A stretch of DNA of 64,000 nucleotides from Sneathiella aquimaris (GCF_026409565.1 NZ_CP112881.1:1969501-2033500), one strand, 5' to 3'. Shown: positions 45,476-55,513, counted from the stretch's first letter. Numbers and translations are program-made. The notes: a model not told the origin generated them from the sequence alone.

Positions 45476-46359
45476 GTTTGTTTGCGAACACGTTCCCGAT
45501 ACAGGATGTACAGGCCACTGGCGACAATAACAATCGCGCCTAAAATTGTATACTGATCCGGCAAATCTCCAAACGCAAAATACCCGAAAATGGCAGTCCA
45601 GACCAATTGGGTGTAGGAGAATGGCGCGGCCGTTGACGCAGAGGTATAAGAGAACGCTTTAATGATCACAAAATGACTGACCCCACCGATTAACCCGATC
45701 ACAGCCAGCAAACCCCATCCTTTGGCATCTGGCGCTGTCCAGACAAAAGGGGCAACAATGGACATCACAACCGTTCCCACAAGCGCCGTATAAAACAGGG
45801 TGGTTACAGAACTGTCTATGCCCGCAAGTTTCCGGGTCGCGATCTGGTAAGACGCATAAAAAACAGACATGCCAACGACGAGAAACATTGCAGGATGAAC
45901 AATGCCAAGTCCGGGGCGCAAGATAATCAAAGCCCCCATAAATCCAATGATAACAGCACTCCAGCGGCGAAAGCTTACTTTTTCCTTTAATATTAAAACG
46001 GAAAGAACCGTCACAAAGAGCGGAGATGTGCTGCCCATGGCACCGGCGTCGGCGAGGGGTACATATTTAAGGGCTGTAAAGAAGCAGATTGTCGCGCCCA
46101 GTAGCAGCATGGACCTGAAAACCTGCAATTTCAAATTGCTGGTTCGGATAAGTTTCATGCCTTGACTGGGGGCAAGAAACAATGTCATCAACACCATGTG
46201 AAAGAAATATCTGGCCCATACGACTTGTGACGGATCGTAAAATTGCGCCGTGTATTTTACGATACTGTCCATGCACACAAACAGAAAAATTGCGGTGCAA
46301 TACAGCAAAATCCCTTGATAGGACTGCGTTATTGGTAATGCGTTGGATGGAGCAGACAT
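45472..46359 (-). CDS. EamA/DMT-superfamily transporter
   Basis: The 295-residue protein has ten predicted membrane helices in two EamA repeats, with the family's motifs ARYFFHMVLM and LILKEKVSFRRWSAVIIGFMG after helix 4. EamA proteins are mostly exporters of metabolites such as amino acids or nucleosides; the substrate here is unknown. It overlaps the convergent VOC gene by 4 bp and lies 60 bp after the amino acid dehydrogenase on the same strand. Confidence 0.87.
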   Translation of the reverse strand: MSAPSNALPITQSYQGILLYCTAIFLFVCMDSIVKYTAQFYDPSQVVWARYFFHMVLMTLFLAPSQGMKLIRTSNLKLQVFRSMLLLGATICFFTALKYVPLADAGAMGSTSPLFVTVLSVLILKEKVSFRRWSAVIIGFMGALIILRPGLGIVHPAMFLVVGMSVFYASYQIATRKLAGIDSSVTTLFYTALVGTVVMSIVAPFVWTAPDAKGWGLLAVIGLIGGVSHFVIIKAFSYTSASTAAPFSYTQLVWTAIFGYFAFGDLPDQYTILGAIVIVASGLYILYRERVRKQT

Positions 46360-46418
46360 TGATTGTCCAGTTCTTATTGTTTGCGGACATTTTCAACGGA
46401 TAACGACTGTCCTAATGA

Positions 46419-47669
46419 TCAGAAACGATCAACTGAATACCCCAAGATGTCAAGCTTTGTTGTTTTTCCGGCAATATGTTTAGCGATCAGGTCTGCTGAC
46501 CCGCAGGCGAGAGTCCAACCCAGCGGACCATGCCCGGTATTTGTGTAGAAATTTTTAATTTTGGTTGGGCCAACCAGAGGGACGCTATCCGTTGTCATTG
46601 GCCGTAACCCTGCCCAACGTGTAGCTTTGGCAGGATCTCCGCATTCCGGAAACAGGTCCATAACGGATTTAAGGACCATATCCTCCCGTACGGAATTAGG
46701 GTCTGTCTGATACCCGTTAATTTCAGCTGTTCCAGCGGCACGAAGGGTATCCCCTAGGCGACTTATTACAATATGGCGGGTTTCATCAGTGATGCTTGTC
46801 ATTGGGGCGGTATTGACGCCTTTCACCGGAATACTGACAGAATAACCCTTTACCGGATAGATCGGCAGGTTGACCCCGGCCTTTTGAGCAATGGGTCGGC
46901 TGAAAGCACCAGAGCATAACACAAAGGCGTCAAAACGTTCTGTCTGGTCATTTACAATCATCGCGTCAATGGTTGTGGCTGTGGTGTCAAAGCCGTTGAT
47001 TGTTGCGGAATAGTGAAATTGCACCCCTTTTTCTTTCAGAATACTTTCAAGGGCTTTGGTAAAGGCTCGGGCATTACCACTTTCATCCCCTTTTGAATAG
47101 GTTCCCCCAATGAAGTTGGAGGCTGTATTGTGAAGAGATGGTTCAATATCCATGCAGCCTTCGCGCGACAGAAACTCCTGTTCAACACCATGGTCGCGCA
47201 GCCATTTTTGCCGGGCCAGGGCGTCTTCTGCTTCTCTGTCTGTTTCAAACAGCTTTAAGATACCTCTTTGTTCCCGGTCATATTTCAGATTTTCTGCGCT
47301 GATCAGATCATTCAAAGCGAGTTGGCTGTATTTGGCCAGCTCAACAATTTTTTCTGCGTTCTTAAAAAACAAACTGGTCCGGCAATTCAAAAGATATCGA
47401 ACACCCCATGCCCATTGATAGGGATCAGCCTGCATTTTAAATACAAGCGGGGCGGCGTCATGGCCTAACCAGCGGATGAGTTTGCGCGGTAAATCAGGGC
47501 TGGACCATGGGAAGGGCTGACTAACAGAAATCTGGCCCCCATTTGCAAAACTGGTTTCTTCGGCGGAGGCAGGCTGGCGATCAAATACAGTGACCGCGTA
47601 TCCTTGACTGGCAAGGGAGTAGGCTGTTGTTACGCCTGTAACGCCGGCTCCAAGGACTGCTATTTTCAC
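46419..47669 (-). CDS. dadA: D-amino acid dehydrogenase, DadA-like
   Basis: The 416-residue FAD-dependent oxidoreductase of the DAO family has the N-terminal dinucleotide motif VLGAGVTGVTTAYSLA, TSFANGGQIS near residue 40 and the C-terminal ATRWAGLRPMTTDSVPLVG / TGHGPLGWTLACGS segments that mark DadA. It oxidatively deaminates D-amino acids to 2-oxoacids, feeding electrons to the respiratory chain. No alanine racemase (dadX) is adjacent; the following EamA transporter may be co-transcribed. Confidence 0.88.
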   Translation of the reverse strand: MKIAVLGAGVTGVTTAYSLASQGYAVTVFDRQPASAEETSFANGGQISVSQPFPWSSPDLPRKLIRWLGHDAAPLVFKMQADPYQWAWGVRYLLNCRTSLFFKNAEKIVELAKYSQLALNDLISAENLKYDREQRGILKLFETDREAEDALARQKWLRDHGVEQEFLSREGCMDIEPSLHNTASNFIGGTYSKGDESGNARAFTKALESILKEKGVQFHYSATINGFDTTATTIDAMIVNDQTERFDAFVLCSGAFSRPIAQKAGVNLPIYPVKGYSVSIPVKGVNTAPMTSITDETRHIVISRLGDTLRAAGTAEINGYQTDPNSVREDMVLKSVMDLFPECGDPAKATRWAGLRPMTTDSVPLVGPTKIKNFYTNTGHGPLGWTLACGSADLIAKHIAGKTTKLDILGYSVDRF

Positions 47670-47806
47670 GATGAGAATTCCCGAGTTGTCACTTGCGGTG
47701 CACCATACTCAATCCCGTTAAGGAACCCCACCCAAAAATGAAAAAAAGTGACAGGGATATCTATCTTGTTTCCAAGACGGCAAAACTCTTCTAAAGTTAT
47801 CGGATC

Positions 47807-48607
47807 ATGACTGAACCATTAATTTATGAACAGAATGAGGGGATTGTAACCCTCACGATCAATCGTCCGGAGGAGCGAAATGCCCTCTCTGACGATCTCA
47901 TTTTTCGCGCATTTGTCGATGCTGCGGAGCGAATTAACAAAGATAACAGCGTCCGCTGTGTGATCCTGACAGGGAAAGGCAAAGCTTTTTCTGCTGGCGG
48001 GAATGTGAAGCATATGCGGGACAAGGAAGGGCTTTTCGCAGGATCTCCGACAGAACTGCGGCAAGGCTATCGTCACGGCATTCAAAAGATCCCGCTGGCC
48101 TTTTACAATTTGGAAGTGCCAACAATTGCGGCAGTAAACGGACCCGCCATTGGTGCCGGGTGTGACCTTGCCTGTATGTGTGATATCCGAATTGCTGGTA
48201 AATCAGCCAAGTTTGGCGAAACCTTTGTTGCTTTGGGGATTATTCCCGGTGATGGCGGCGCTTGGTTTTTACCCCGGACAATTGGTCGAAGCCGCGCGGC
48301 TGAACTGACCTTTACAGGGGATGTCATTGATGCGGAAACCGCCCTTGAATATGGTATGGTTTCCCGCGTTGTTGAAGATGACGATCTTTTGGCGGCGGCG
48401 AATGAGCTTGCGGGACGGATTGCCAGAAATCCCCCTCATGCATTGCGTTTGTCTAAAAAACTGATGCGGGAAGGTGAACATACACGCCTCGACAGCCTTT
48501 TGGAAATGTCTTCAGCATTTCAAGCCCTTAGCCACTATACTGAAGATCATATGGAAGCAATTGACGCGTTTTTTGAAAAACGCCCGGGCGACTACAAAGG
48601 GAAATAA
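47807..48607 (+). CDS. Enoyl-CoA hydratase/isomerase (crotonase) family protein
   Basis: The 266-residue crotonase-fold protein has the oxyanion-hole sequences GKGKAFSAGGNVKHM (about 56-70) and NGPAIGAGCDLACMCDIRIAG (about 110-130, read in part). A Glu in GETFVALGIIPGDGG falls at a catalytic position of hydratases. It would hydrate or isomerise an unsaturated acyl-CoA. No other beta-oxidation gene is adjacent; the acyl-CoA dehydrogenase at 3.4 kb is remote. Confidence 0.87.
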   Translation: MTEPLIYEQNEGIVTLTINRPEERNALSDDLIFRAFVDAAERINKDNSVRCVILTGKGKAFSAGGNVKHMRDKEGLFAGSPTELRQGYRHGIQKIPLAFYNLEVPTIAAVNGPAIGAGCDLACMCDIRIAGKSAKFGETFVALGIIPGDGGAWFLPRTIGRSRAAELTFTGDVIDAETALEYGMVSRVVEDDDLLAAANELAGRIARNPPHALRLSKKLMREGEHTRLDSLLEMSSAFQALSHYTEDHMEAIDAFFEKRPGDYKGK

Positions 48608-48613
48608 CAATCG

Positions 48614-48647
48614 ATGGGTCAGTATCATCATGTGATTGCTGACCCAT
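48614..48647. terminator. Terminator-like hairpin between convergent genes
   Basis: Nine-base arms ATGGGTCAG and CTGACCCAT with a 16-base loop lie between the stops of the crotonase (plus) and serine hydrolase (minus) genes. It lacks a clear T-run, so it is a moderate candidate for bidirectional termination. Confidence 0.5.
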
Positions 48648-48662
48648 TTCAAACGGCGAACT

Positions 48663-49859
48663 TCAAAGTTTGTTCCACTGATCGTAAATGGACATAAACT
48701 GAAGGCCGGATCCGGCGTCCTGTCGGTAACTGAATTTTATCATGATTTTGTCTGTTTCCGGATTAAGTGCCAGCATCTGGCCCGCATAACCCAACCCCCA
48801 AAATCCCGGTGCCCTCTTATTATCGGTCCACCATTGATACCCATATCCTCTGAAAGATGTTTTCAGGGTGCTGGGAAAGGTGATTTGTGTGGTGGTGGCT
48901 TTCTTTAAATACTCCGCAAAACAGGTATTTTGTTTGCGTTCTTTTAGGATCCAGACGGCAAGGCGACCCCAATCTTTAAGGCGGGCCTGAAACCCTGAAC
49001 TCGCCATGGTCGCTCCATTTCGATCGGCTTCCCAGTGGGCAGGGCCTTCAGGGCCGGTTTTCTGCCATATCATCTGGTCAAAATACGCGGCCAAGGGTTT
49101 CCCGGTACGGCGCTCTACAATTGTTGATATCGCAAGCGTATCTGCCCCTTTATAGATGAACATGTCTCCGGGAGAATGCACGTTTTTGTTTTCAATCCGT
49201 TCCCATAGTGGGCCCCAAAGAATGTCGGAAACCGTTACCTGACCCAAACGGATTGGCCAGGAATAACCGTTGAAGGGTTTTCCTGTTCTGGGGTTTGAGC
49301 CAATGCCGCCGGTAAATTTAGGCTGGCCACTTCTGGCGGATTGATAGGCGCCACTGCTCATGGTCAACAGGTGCCGAACAGTCGCGTGGCCAAAGGGTGT
49401 TTCGCCAAACTCAGGCACGAACTTGTTGGCGCTCTGATCGAGGGATGGGATAAGTCCGCCGCAAACGGCTTGTCCGGCAGCAAGACTGGTCAGGCTTTTG
49501 GCAATGCTCATGCTATAAAATTCAGAGTTTTCAGATCCAGCGCCCTGATATGCTTCATACAATATCTGGCCGGCCTCTATGGCAAGGATTGCTGTTGTGG
49601 CAGGATAGGCCTTTAAATAGTCCTGCAGGTTCTTCTGGTGCCCGTTTTGAAAAAACTGTTTTCGCGCCTGTTCGCTGGCAACCTGTAATTCACTGGGAAA
49701 AGGCGAGGGCTGAAAAACATAATCCACGGTTGGTCCCACATCGATATACCCACCTACATTATGCGCCGGTGTCATCTTTTTAATGTCTGCTGCCGCCATT
49801 CCCCCTGTTAAAACGATTAAGAAAAGGCTCAGAAGGGCCGTGTGTAATAAAGCGAGCAT
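48663..49859 (-). CDS. Exported serine hydrolase, beta-lactamase class C family
   Basis: The 398-residue protein has a signal peptide (about 1-24, ending MAAAD). It has the class C/penicillin-binding SxxK motif in FYSMSIAKSLTSLA (about residue 145), a YxN-like region with FIYKGADTLA and a late GLGYAGQ. The family contains esterases, peptidases and few true beta-lactamases, so no resistance is implied. It probably acts in the periplasm on an ester or amide. Confidence 0.85.
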   Translation of the reverse strand: MLALLHTALLSLFLIVLTGGMAAADIKKMTPAHNVGGYIDVGPTVDYVFQPSPFPSELQVASEQARKQFFQNGHQKNLQDYLKAYPATTAILAIEAGQILYEAYQGAGSENSEFYSMSIAKSLTSLAAGQAVCGGLIPSLDQSANKFVPEFGETPFGHATVRHLLTMSSGAYQSARSGQPKFTGGIGSNPRTGKPFNGYSWPIRLGQVTVSDILWGPLWERIENKNVHSPGDMFIYKGADTLAISTIVERRTGKPLAAYFDQMIWQKTGPEGPAHWEADRNGATMASSGFQARLKDWGRLAVWILKERKQNTCFAEYLKKATTTQITFPSTLKTSFRGYGYQWWTDNKRAPGFWGLGYAGQMLALNPETDKIMIKFSYRQDAGSGLQFMSIYDQWNKL

Positions 49860-49942
49860 GATTTAGGGAACCCCTTTCATCCTTTCATAGAGTTGCACTA
49901 GAATATAAACCAATCAATCGTAAAAGAGTGGACGTGATCCAA

Positions 49943-50920
49943 ATGCGCTACAAGTTAAAATACTGTTTTGTCATTGCTGTGCTTTTCATTGGTGCCTGTT
50001 CACCGATGGTTCAACGTTCAGGAACGATAAATCAGGCGCCGGAACTGAAAGAAAATCAATTTATTGCACAAGACGGTGTTTCATTGCCGATCAAACAATG
50101 GCCGGCCCTTGAGGACGAGAAAGCGGTGATTGTTGCGGTTCACGGGTTTAACGATTATCGAAACGGCTTTTCCTTTCCAGCAAGCTGGTGGATGCAAAAA
50201 GGACTGACAACCTACGCTTATGACCAACGGGGATTTGGGGAAACAGAACAGCGGGGAATTTGGGCGACAAGCGACCGTTTAACCGGGGATTTGTCATCGC
50301 TTGTTGCGCTCATCAAAACTCGGCATCCCGGCAAACCCATTTACCTATTGGGCGAAAGTATGGGCGGTGCCGTTGTCATGAGCTCCATCACTCAAGACGA
50401 TTTTCCAGAGGTTGATGGTGTTATCCTGTCAGCACCCGCAGTGTGGGGCTGGAAAAGCCTGAATCTGTTTTATAAGAGTAGCTTATGGGTAAGTGCTCAT
50501 GTTTTTGGTTCGGTAAAAGCAACGGGAAAAGGCCTTGGTATACAGGCCTCTGACAACATTCCCATGCTAAGAAATCTTGGTCGCGATCCATACTTTATCA
50601 AAAAGACGCGTTTGGATGCCGTATACGGTTTGGTTGGTCTAATGGATGAGGCCTATGAAAGCGCAGAAGAAATGACGTTGCCGACCCTTGTTTTATATGG
50701 CGCAAACGATCAGGTCATCCCAAAGAAACCGGTTGAAGATGTGGTGCACAGGTTACCGAAAAGCGCTGATATCGTCCTGTATGAAAAGGGATGGCATCTT
50801 TTGCTTCGCGATTTGCAGGCCCCAGTGGTCTGGGAAGATATCCGTAGCTGGATCGAGAAGAAAGAAATCCCGTCGGGCAGTAAAGTCAGGACCCTTCCGC
50901 TTTTTCCAGATGATGCCTAG
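49943..50920 (+). CDS. Lipoprotein alpha/beta hydrolase (lysophospholipase-like)
   Basis: I take ATG 49943 as start; GTG codons at 49928 and 49934 are in frame upstream. The 325-residue product has a lipobox FIGACS (about residues 16-21), then an alpha/beta hydrolase domain. It has VAVHGFNDYRNGF as oxyanion strand, nucleophile elbow LGESMGGAV (Ser near 137), Asp in LYGANDQVIP and His in KGWHLLL. The sequence is of the monoglyceride lipase/lysophospholipase (PldB-like) type. Its 3' end overlaps the convergent gph gene by 35 bp. Confidence 0.85.
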   Translation: MRYKLKYCFVIAVLFIGACSPMVQRSGTINQAPELKENQFIAQDGVSLPIKQWPALEDEKAVIVAVHGFNDYRNGFSFPASWWMQKGLTTYAYDQRGFGETEQRGIWATSDRLTGDLSSLVALIKTRHPGKPIYLLGESMGGAVVMSSITQDDFPEVDGVILSAPAVWGWKSLNLFYKSSLWVSAHVFGSVKATGKGLGIQASDNIPMLRNLGRDPYFIKKTRLDAVYGLVGLMDEAYESAEEMTLPTLVLYGANDQVIPKKPVEDVVHRLPKSADIVLYEKGWHLLLRDLQAPVVWEDIRSWIEKKEIPSGSKVRTLPLFPDDA

Positions 50921-51581
50921 AGATTTTTTCCAAAATTCCGGTCAATTGATCAAAATGATCAATCATAAAAGTGGCACCCAGTTGATCCGCGGGGGTTTGA
51001 GAATACCCAAAGGTGACAGCAATGCTGTAAATTCCGGCGGACGTTGCCGCATCGATATCATTGTGGGTATCCCCGATCATGACCGAGGGGCCGTTCAACG
51101 GGGGAAGTATTTCCAGCGTTTTGGTAATATGGGCAGGATCGGGTTTTCGGGTATCAAAACTATCCCCGCCCGTGATAACGGAAAAATAATCCGCCATTTG
51201 GTAATCATGAATGATCGTCTTGGCAAATTCATAGGGTTTATTGGTACAAACACCCATCTTGCACCCAGATTTTTGCAAGTGGTCCAACGTTTCGCCTACA
51301 GCAGGGTAGGGAAAACTATGAACGGAAAGGTGATCCCGGTAATGATCAAAGAAAAGAGTAACCAGTTCTTCAAATTCATCATTGGCAGGTAACCCCCCTG
51401 TCGCTTTCAGGCTTTTTTCCAGCAAAACACGGGCGCCTTGACCAACCATATGTTTGACACTTTCAAGAGATACGAGGTCTCTATCAAATGTTTTCAAACA
51501 ATGATTTAGGGTATTGTGAAGATCTGGCGCGGTATCCAAAAGGGTCCCATCCAGATCAAAAAGCAGGTTCATAGGGTGCAT
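50886..51581 (-). CDS. gph: Phosphoglycolate phosphatase (HAD family)
   Basis: The likely start is ATG 51581 (MHPMNLLFDLDGTLLDTAPDL); longer starts add unconserved residues. The 231-residue HAD phosphatase has motif I DLDGTLLDT, the small helical cap, motif II (VCTNKP) and motif III/IV TRKPDPAHI and MIGDTHNDIDAA. Gph removes phosphate from 2-phosphoglycolate arising from DNA repair or photorespiration-like reactions. It diverges from glmU with 112 bp between. Confidence 0.87.
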   Translation of the reverse strand: MHPMNLLFDLDGTLLDTAPDLHNTLNHCLKTFDRDLVSLESVKHMVGQGARVLLEKSLKATGGLPANDEFEELVTLFFDHYRDHLSVHSFPYPAVGETLDHLQKSGCKMGVCTNKPYEFAKTIIHDYQMADYFSVITGGDSFDTRKPDPAHITKTLEILPPLNGPSVMIGDTHNDIDAATSAGIYSIAVTFGYSQTPADQLGATFMIDHFDQLTGILEKISRHHLEKAEGS

Positions 51582-51693
51582 TTGTGAAAAATCCCGTAAC
51601 ATTGTTTGATTTGGGAGCAAAGTAATCATTGTGTAAGAGTGCAATCAACAGATAAAAGTTGATCTATTGCAATATTTTATATTGAGAGACTAA

Positions 51694-53031
51694 ATGACAG
51701 CGATCGCGACCGTTATCCTGGCGGCTGGTGCGGGTTCCCGCATGAAGTCGAAAATGCCAAAAGTACTGCATCAAATTGCCGGACGGGCAATGGTGTCTCA
51801 TTTGCTGGATACTGTTTCCACTTTAAACGCGACCAAAAACATTGTCGTTGTAGCACCGGGTATGGATGACGTGCGGGCAGAAGTGGCCCCAGCACAGACA
51901 GCTGTGCAGAAAGAGGCGCTTGGAACCGGTCATGCTGTGGCCGCAGCCCTTCCTGACCTGGAAGGCTTTGTCGGGGATATACTGGTCCTGTACGGTGATA
52001 CACCGTTAATAACAGCGGAAACATTGCGGACGATGATCGAGGCACGCCGGGCATCAACGGGCAATGCTGTGGTGGTTCTGGGCTTTGAGCCGGAGGACCC
52101 GCTGGAATATGGCCGACTGGTGACAAACGAGGCTGGAGATCTGGAAGCGATCGTTGAATTTGCTGATGCAACAGATAAAGAAAAATCGGTAAGGCTCTGT
52201 AATTCTGGCGTTATGGCGATTTCGTCAGAACATATTGAGGGGTTGATTTCAGCGGTTGGCAATGAAAATGCCAAAGGTGAATATTACCTAACGGATATAG
52301 TTTCGATAGCCCGTTCAAAAGGATTGACCTGCAAGGTGGTCAAGGGTCAGGAGACTGAACTCCTGGGCGTGAATAACCGGGTTCAGTTGGCCGAAGCAGA
52401 AGAAATTGCGCAGGAACGCTGGCGCAAACAGGCCATGACACAGGGCGCAACGCTGATTGATCCTAAAAGTGTCTTTTTCAGCCATGACACAATTTTGGGG
52501 CAGGATGTGGTTGTCGAGCCCAATGTTTTCTTTGGTCCAGGTGTCACCATTTCGGACGGTGTGCGCATCAAAGCCTTTTCCCATATCGAAGGTGCGACAG
52601 TTGGCGTCAAATCGCAGGTTGGTCCTTATGCCCGCTTGCGGCCCGGCGCCGCCCTTGGCGAAAAGGTGAAAGTTGGAAATTTTGTTGAGGTGAAAAAAGC
52701 GTCTTTGGACGATGGAGCCAAGGTCAGCCATCTTTCCTATATCGGGGATGCGTATGTGGGCGCACAGGCTAATATAGGGGCCGGCACGATTACATGTAAT
52801 TACGACGGTTATGACAAAGCAAAGACGGTTATTGGGGCCGGTGCGTTTGTTGGCTCCAACACGGCCCTTGTTGCACCTGTCAAGATTGGGGATGGCGCAA
52901 TCATCGGGGCCGGTAGCACTGTTACAAAAGAAGTGGCGCCGGATGCGTTGATGGTGGAGCGGGCCTCGGAAACCCAAAAGGCGGGATGGGCAAAACGTTT
53001 TCGGGCAATGAAAGCCCGGCTTAAGAAATAA
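51694..53031 (+). CDS. glmU: Bifunctional UDP-N-acetylglucosamine pyrophosphorylase/glucosamine-1-P acetyltransferase GlmU
   Basis: The 445-residue protein begins with the uridyltransferase motif ILAAGAGSRMKSKMPK (about 7-22), then LYGDTPLI and NSGVM. The C-terminal left-handed beta-helix (about 250-430) shows hexapeptide repeats and the acetyltransferase segments SHLSYIGDAYVG, NIGAGTITCNYDG and NTALVAPV. It makes UDP-GlcNAc for peptidoglycan and lipopolysaccharide. It is 31 bp upstream of glmS in one operon. Confidence 0.96.
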   Translation: MTAIATVILAAGAGSRMKSKMPKVLHQIAGRAMVSHLLDTVSTLNATKNIVVVAPGMDDVRAEVAPAQTAVQKEALGTGHAVAAALPDLEGFVGDILVLYGDTPLITAETLRTMIEARRASTGNAVVVLGFEPEDPLEYGRLVTNEAGDLEAIVEFADATDKEKSVRLCNSGVMAISSEHIEGLISAVGNENAKGEYYLTDIVSIARSKGLTCKVVKGQETELLGVNNRVQLAEAEEIAQERWRKQAMTQGATLIDPKSVFFSHDTILGQDVVVEPNVFFGPGVTISDGVRIKAFSHIEGATVGVKSQVGPYARLRPGAALGEKVKVGNFVEVKKASLDDGAKVSHLSYIGDAYVGAQANIGAGTITCNYDGYDKAKTVIGAGAFVGSNTALVAPVKIGDGAIIGAGSTVTKEVAPDALMVERASETQKAGWAKRFRAMKARLKK

Positions 53032-53062
53032 TTCAGAAGCTTTTTAGCGGATAAGAGGATCT

Positions 53063-54886
53063 ATGTGCGGAATAATCGGTGTCTTGGGCAAAACAGATGT
53101 TGTCCCATCTCTGATCGGTGGCCTTAAACGGCTTGAATATCGGGGATATGACAGTGCGGGCATTGCCGTCCAGACGGGTGGTTTGATGGACCGCCGACGG
53201 GCAGAGGGGAAGCTTGTTAATCTGGAGAAAGTCGTAACTGATGATCCCTTGACCGGGCTTACCGGTATTGGTCACACCCGGTGGGCAACCCATGGGGTTC
53301 CCAATGAAACCAATGCTCACCCGCATATGACACCGCTTGTTGCCCTTGTGCATAACGGGATCATTGAAAATTACCGGGAACTGGCCGCTGAGCTTGAGCC
53401 GCGGGGCTATTCTTTTTCATCAGAAACAGATACGGAAATAGCCGCCTGGGTCATTACCAGTTTTCTGGAGGATGGCAAAACACCTGAAGAAGCCATTGCA
53501 CTGTCTCTTAAAAAATTTCAGGGCGCCTTTTCGCTCGCCGTTATCTTCAAGGGGGAAGATGATCTGATGATTGGCGCCAAGCGTGGCGCCCCTCTTGCCA
53601 TTGGCTGGGGGGATGGCGAAATGTTTTTCGGCTCTGATGCCATGGCGCTTGCACCGCTTACCAGCCGGATTTCCTATCTGGAAGAAGATGACTGGGCGGT
53701 TTTGCGCCGGGAAGGGGCAACCATTTATGATGGAAATGGTGCACAGGTTGATCGGGAAATCAAGCTCACCAAGCTTTCAGGTGCGATGATCGGCAAAGGA
53801 AACCATCGTCATTTCATGATGAAGGAAATAGTCGAGCAGCCGGCGGTGATCGGGGAAACACTGAACGGGTTTTTTAACCCGAAATCACGGACCATCACAT
53901 TGCCTGATCTTCCGTTCAGCTGGACGGACCTGCCAAAAGTAACAATTGTAGCCTGCGGAACGTCCTATTATGCCGCCATGGTTGCCAAATACTGGTTTGA
54001 ACGTCTGGCCCATTTACCGGTTGAAGTGGATATCGCCTCTGAATTCAGGTATCGCAGTATGCCATTACCAGAAGGCGGATTGGCAATGTTTATCTCCCAA
54101 TCGGGAGAAACGGCCGACACGTTGGCAGCATTACGCTATGCCCGGCAACAAGGCCAGCATATTGCCAGTATCATCAATGTTGAAGAAAGCTCGATGGGGC
54201 GCGAGTCGGATTTTGTCTTTCATACCAAAGCAGGGCCAGAAATCGGGGTTGCCTCGACAAAAGCCTTTACCTGCCAGCTGGTGACCCTTGCCTGTATTGC
54301 GATTGATGCTGGTGTGAAGCGGGGTACGTTGTCCGCCGAAGAAGAAGCGCATTTAAGTTCGGCCCTTTCCGAGGTGCCCGCGCGGGCTGCCGAAATTCTG
54401 GATCATGATGGCGCTATTCGTGAGCTTGCCAAAAAAATCTTTGAAGCCAGAGACATTCTCTATATCGGCCGTGGACCCGGTTATCCCATTGCCCTTGAAG
54501 GGGCACTGAAATTAAAGGAACTGTCCTACATCCATGCGGAAGGATACGCGGCGGGAGAGCTGAAACACGGCCCCATCGCGCTGATAGACGAAACCGTTCC
54601 GGTCATCGTGGTTGCACCGACCGATCATTTCTTCGAAAAAACAGCATCGAACATGCAGGAAGTCATGGCGCGAAATGCCCAGGTGATTTTCCTGTCGGAC
54701 GCGGAAGGAATGAAGCAACTGGGCGAACATGCCTTGGGATCGATTGAAATTCCGACGGTGGACCCGTTTGTCACTCCGATCCTGTACGCAATCCCTGTTC
54801 AGATACTCGCCTATCATGTCGCGGTTCTAAAAGGCACCGATGTGGACCAACCCCGCAATCTGGCAAAGTCCGTTACTGTCGAATGA
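53063..54886 (+). CDS. glmS: Glutamine-fructose-6-phosphate aminotransferase GlmS
   Basis: The 607-residue enzyme starts MCGIIGVLG, with Cys2 as glutaminase nucleophile, preceded by AGAGGA. Two SIS sugar-phosphate domains follow (TIVACGTSYYAAMVAK and DILYIGRGPGYPIALEGALKLKE in parts), ending DVDQPRNLAKSVTVE. It makes glucosamine-6-phosphate from fructose-6-phosphate and glutamine. The gene's 3' end is the integration site of the genomic island that follows: the last codons recur at 61468-61494, so the present 3' terminus may be island-supplied, while the reading frame is intact. Confidence 0.97.
   Translation: MCGIIGVLGKTDVVPSLIGGLKRLEYRGYDSAGIAVQTGGLMDRRRAEGKLVNLEKVVTDDPLTGLTGIGHTRWATHGVPNETNAHPHMTPLVALVHNGIIENYRELAAELEPRGYSFSSETDTEIAAWVITSFLEDGKTPEEAIALSLKKFQGAFSLAVIFKGEDDLMIGAKRGAPLAIGWGDGEMFFGSDAMALAPLTSRISYLEEDDWAVLRREGATIYDGNGAQVDREIKLTKLSGAMIGKGNHRHFMMKEIVEQPAVIGETLNGFFNPKSRTITLPDLPFSWTDLPKVTIVACGTSYYAAMVAKYWFERLAHLPVEVDIASEFRYRSMPLPEGGLAMFISQSGETADTLAALRYARQQGQHIASIINVEESSMGRESDFVFHTKAGPEIGVASTKAFTCQLVTLACIAIDAGVKRGTLSAEEEAHLSSALSEVPARAAEILDHDGAIRELAKKIFEARDILYIGRGPGYPIALEGALKLKELSYIHAEGYAAGELKHGPIALIDETVPVIVVAPTDHFFEKTASNMQEVMARNAQVIFLSDAEGMKQLGEHALGSIEIPTVDPFVTPILYAIPVQILAYHVAVLKGTDVDQPRNLAKSVTVE
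54860..54882 (+). repeat. Left attachment site (glmS 3' end)
   Basis: The 17-nt core CTGGCAAAGTCCGTTAC (54860-54876), then one mismatch and GTCGA, occurs in the same orientation at 61468-61490. As in Tn7 and other elements that use glmS, the conserved 3' end serves as target and the gene stays functional after insertion. Confidence 0.8.
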
Positions 54887-54914
54887 TTTGATCGGTGCCG
54901 ATAACGTTCTCCGA

Positions 54915-55508
54915 CAGTAATACCAAGGTCATCATCGGTGAACAGAGGCACCTTTAACCCAATAGAAACAACGTGTTCCTTGTCTTCTGGAAGGTGCTGA
55001 ACGTCGATACGTTCAACGACCTGTGACAGCCATTTTTGTTTTTTACGTTTGTTGAAAGCGTTTAAACGGTCAAAATCAACCACCAGACTTTGCAAATTCA
55101 ACAACCAACCGTCTTCGTTGCTTTGGTGTTTATAGCATATTGAAGCCTGTTCCAACAGTTCCAGTACCGATTGTCGTTCAGTGTTTAGATTGTCAGAAAC
55201 TCGGTCGTAGATACGCTTGGGGGTCTTTCCCATGCGATAATCGGTTTCCACATCAGCCAGTGACGTATCAAGGGTGTCTAACTGTTCTTCAAGATTATGA
55301 ACACGCTTGTGAATTGCAGCACGACGCTTCCTGTAACTGTTGTCGATGCCAAATTGTTCTGACAACTGGTTATGAATTTCTGATGGGTCAGATAAAGTTC
55401 CCATAATCGTATCCCAAACGATTTCATCTGTACGAAGAATGTTTAGGGATTTGATCATGTCGCAACCTCTGCCGCGTTTCCATTTTTGTTTATCCTGCGG
55501 TGGGTTTA
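54915..55508 (-). pseudogene. Truncated serine recombinase, 3' fragment (left inverted copy)
   Basis: This fragment encodes the C-terminal 198 residues of the island recombinase (NPPQDKQKWKRGRG... to DDLGIT), with no catalytic or zinc-ribbon part. It is the minus-strand twin of 60877-61470, with only three mismatches noticed. Its frame runs on through 28 bp into antisense glmS. It is a remnant, not a gene: the 5' side is cut exactly where the repeat ends, 5 bp from the TauE gene. Confidence 0.85.
54915..55508 (-). repeat. 594-bp inverted repeat, left copy
   Basis: It is nearly identical to the reverse complement of 60877-61470 and of equal length. Differences seen by eye change His to Arg, Leu to Ile and Tyr to Asp in the encoded fragment. 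The pair flanks 5.4 kb of cargo and could support inversion by homologous recombination. Confidence 0.88.
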
Positions 55509-55513
55509 TTCGG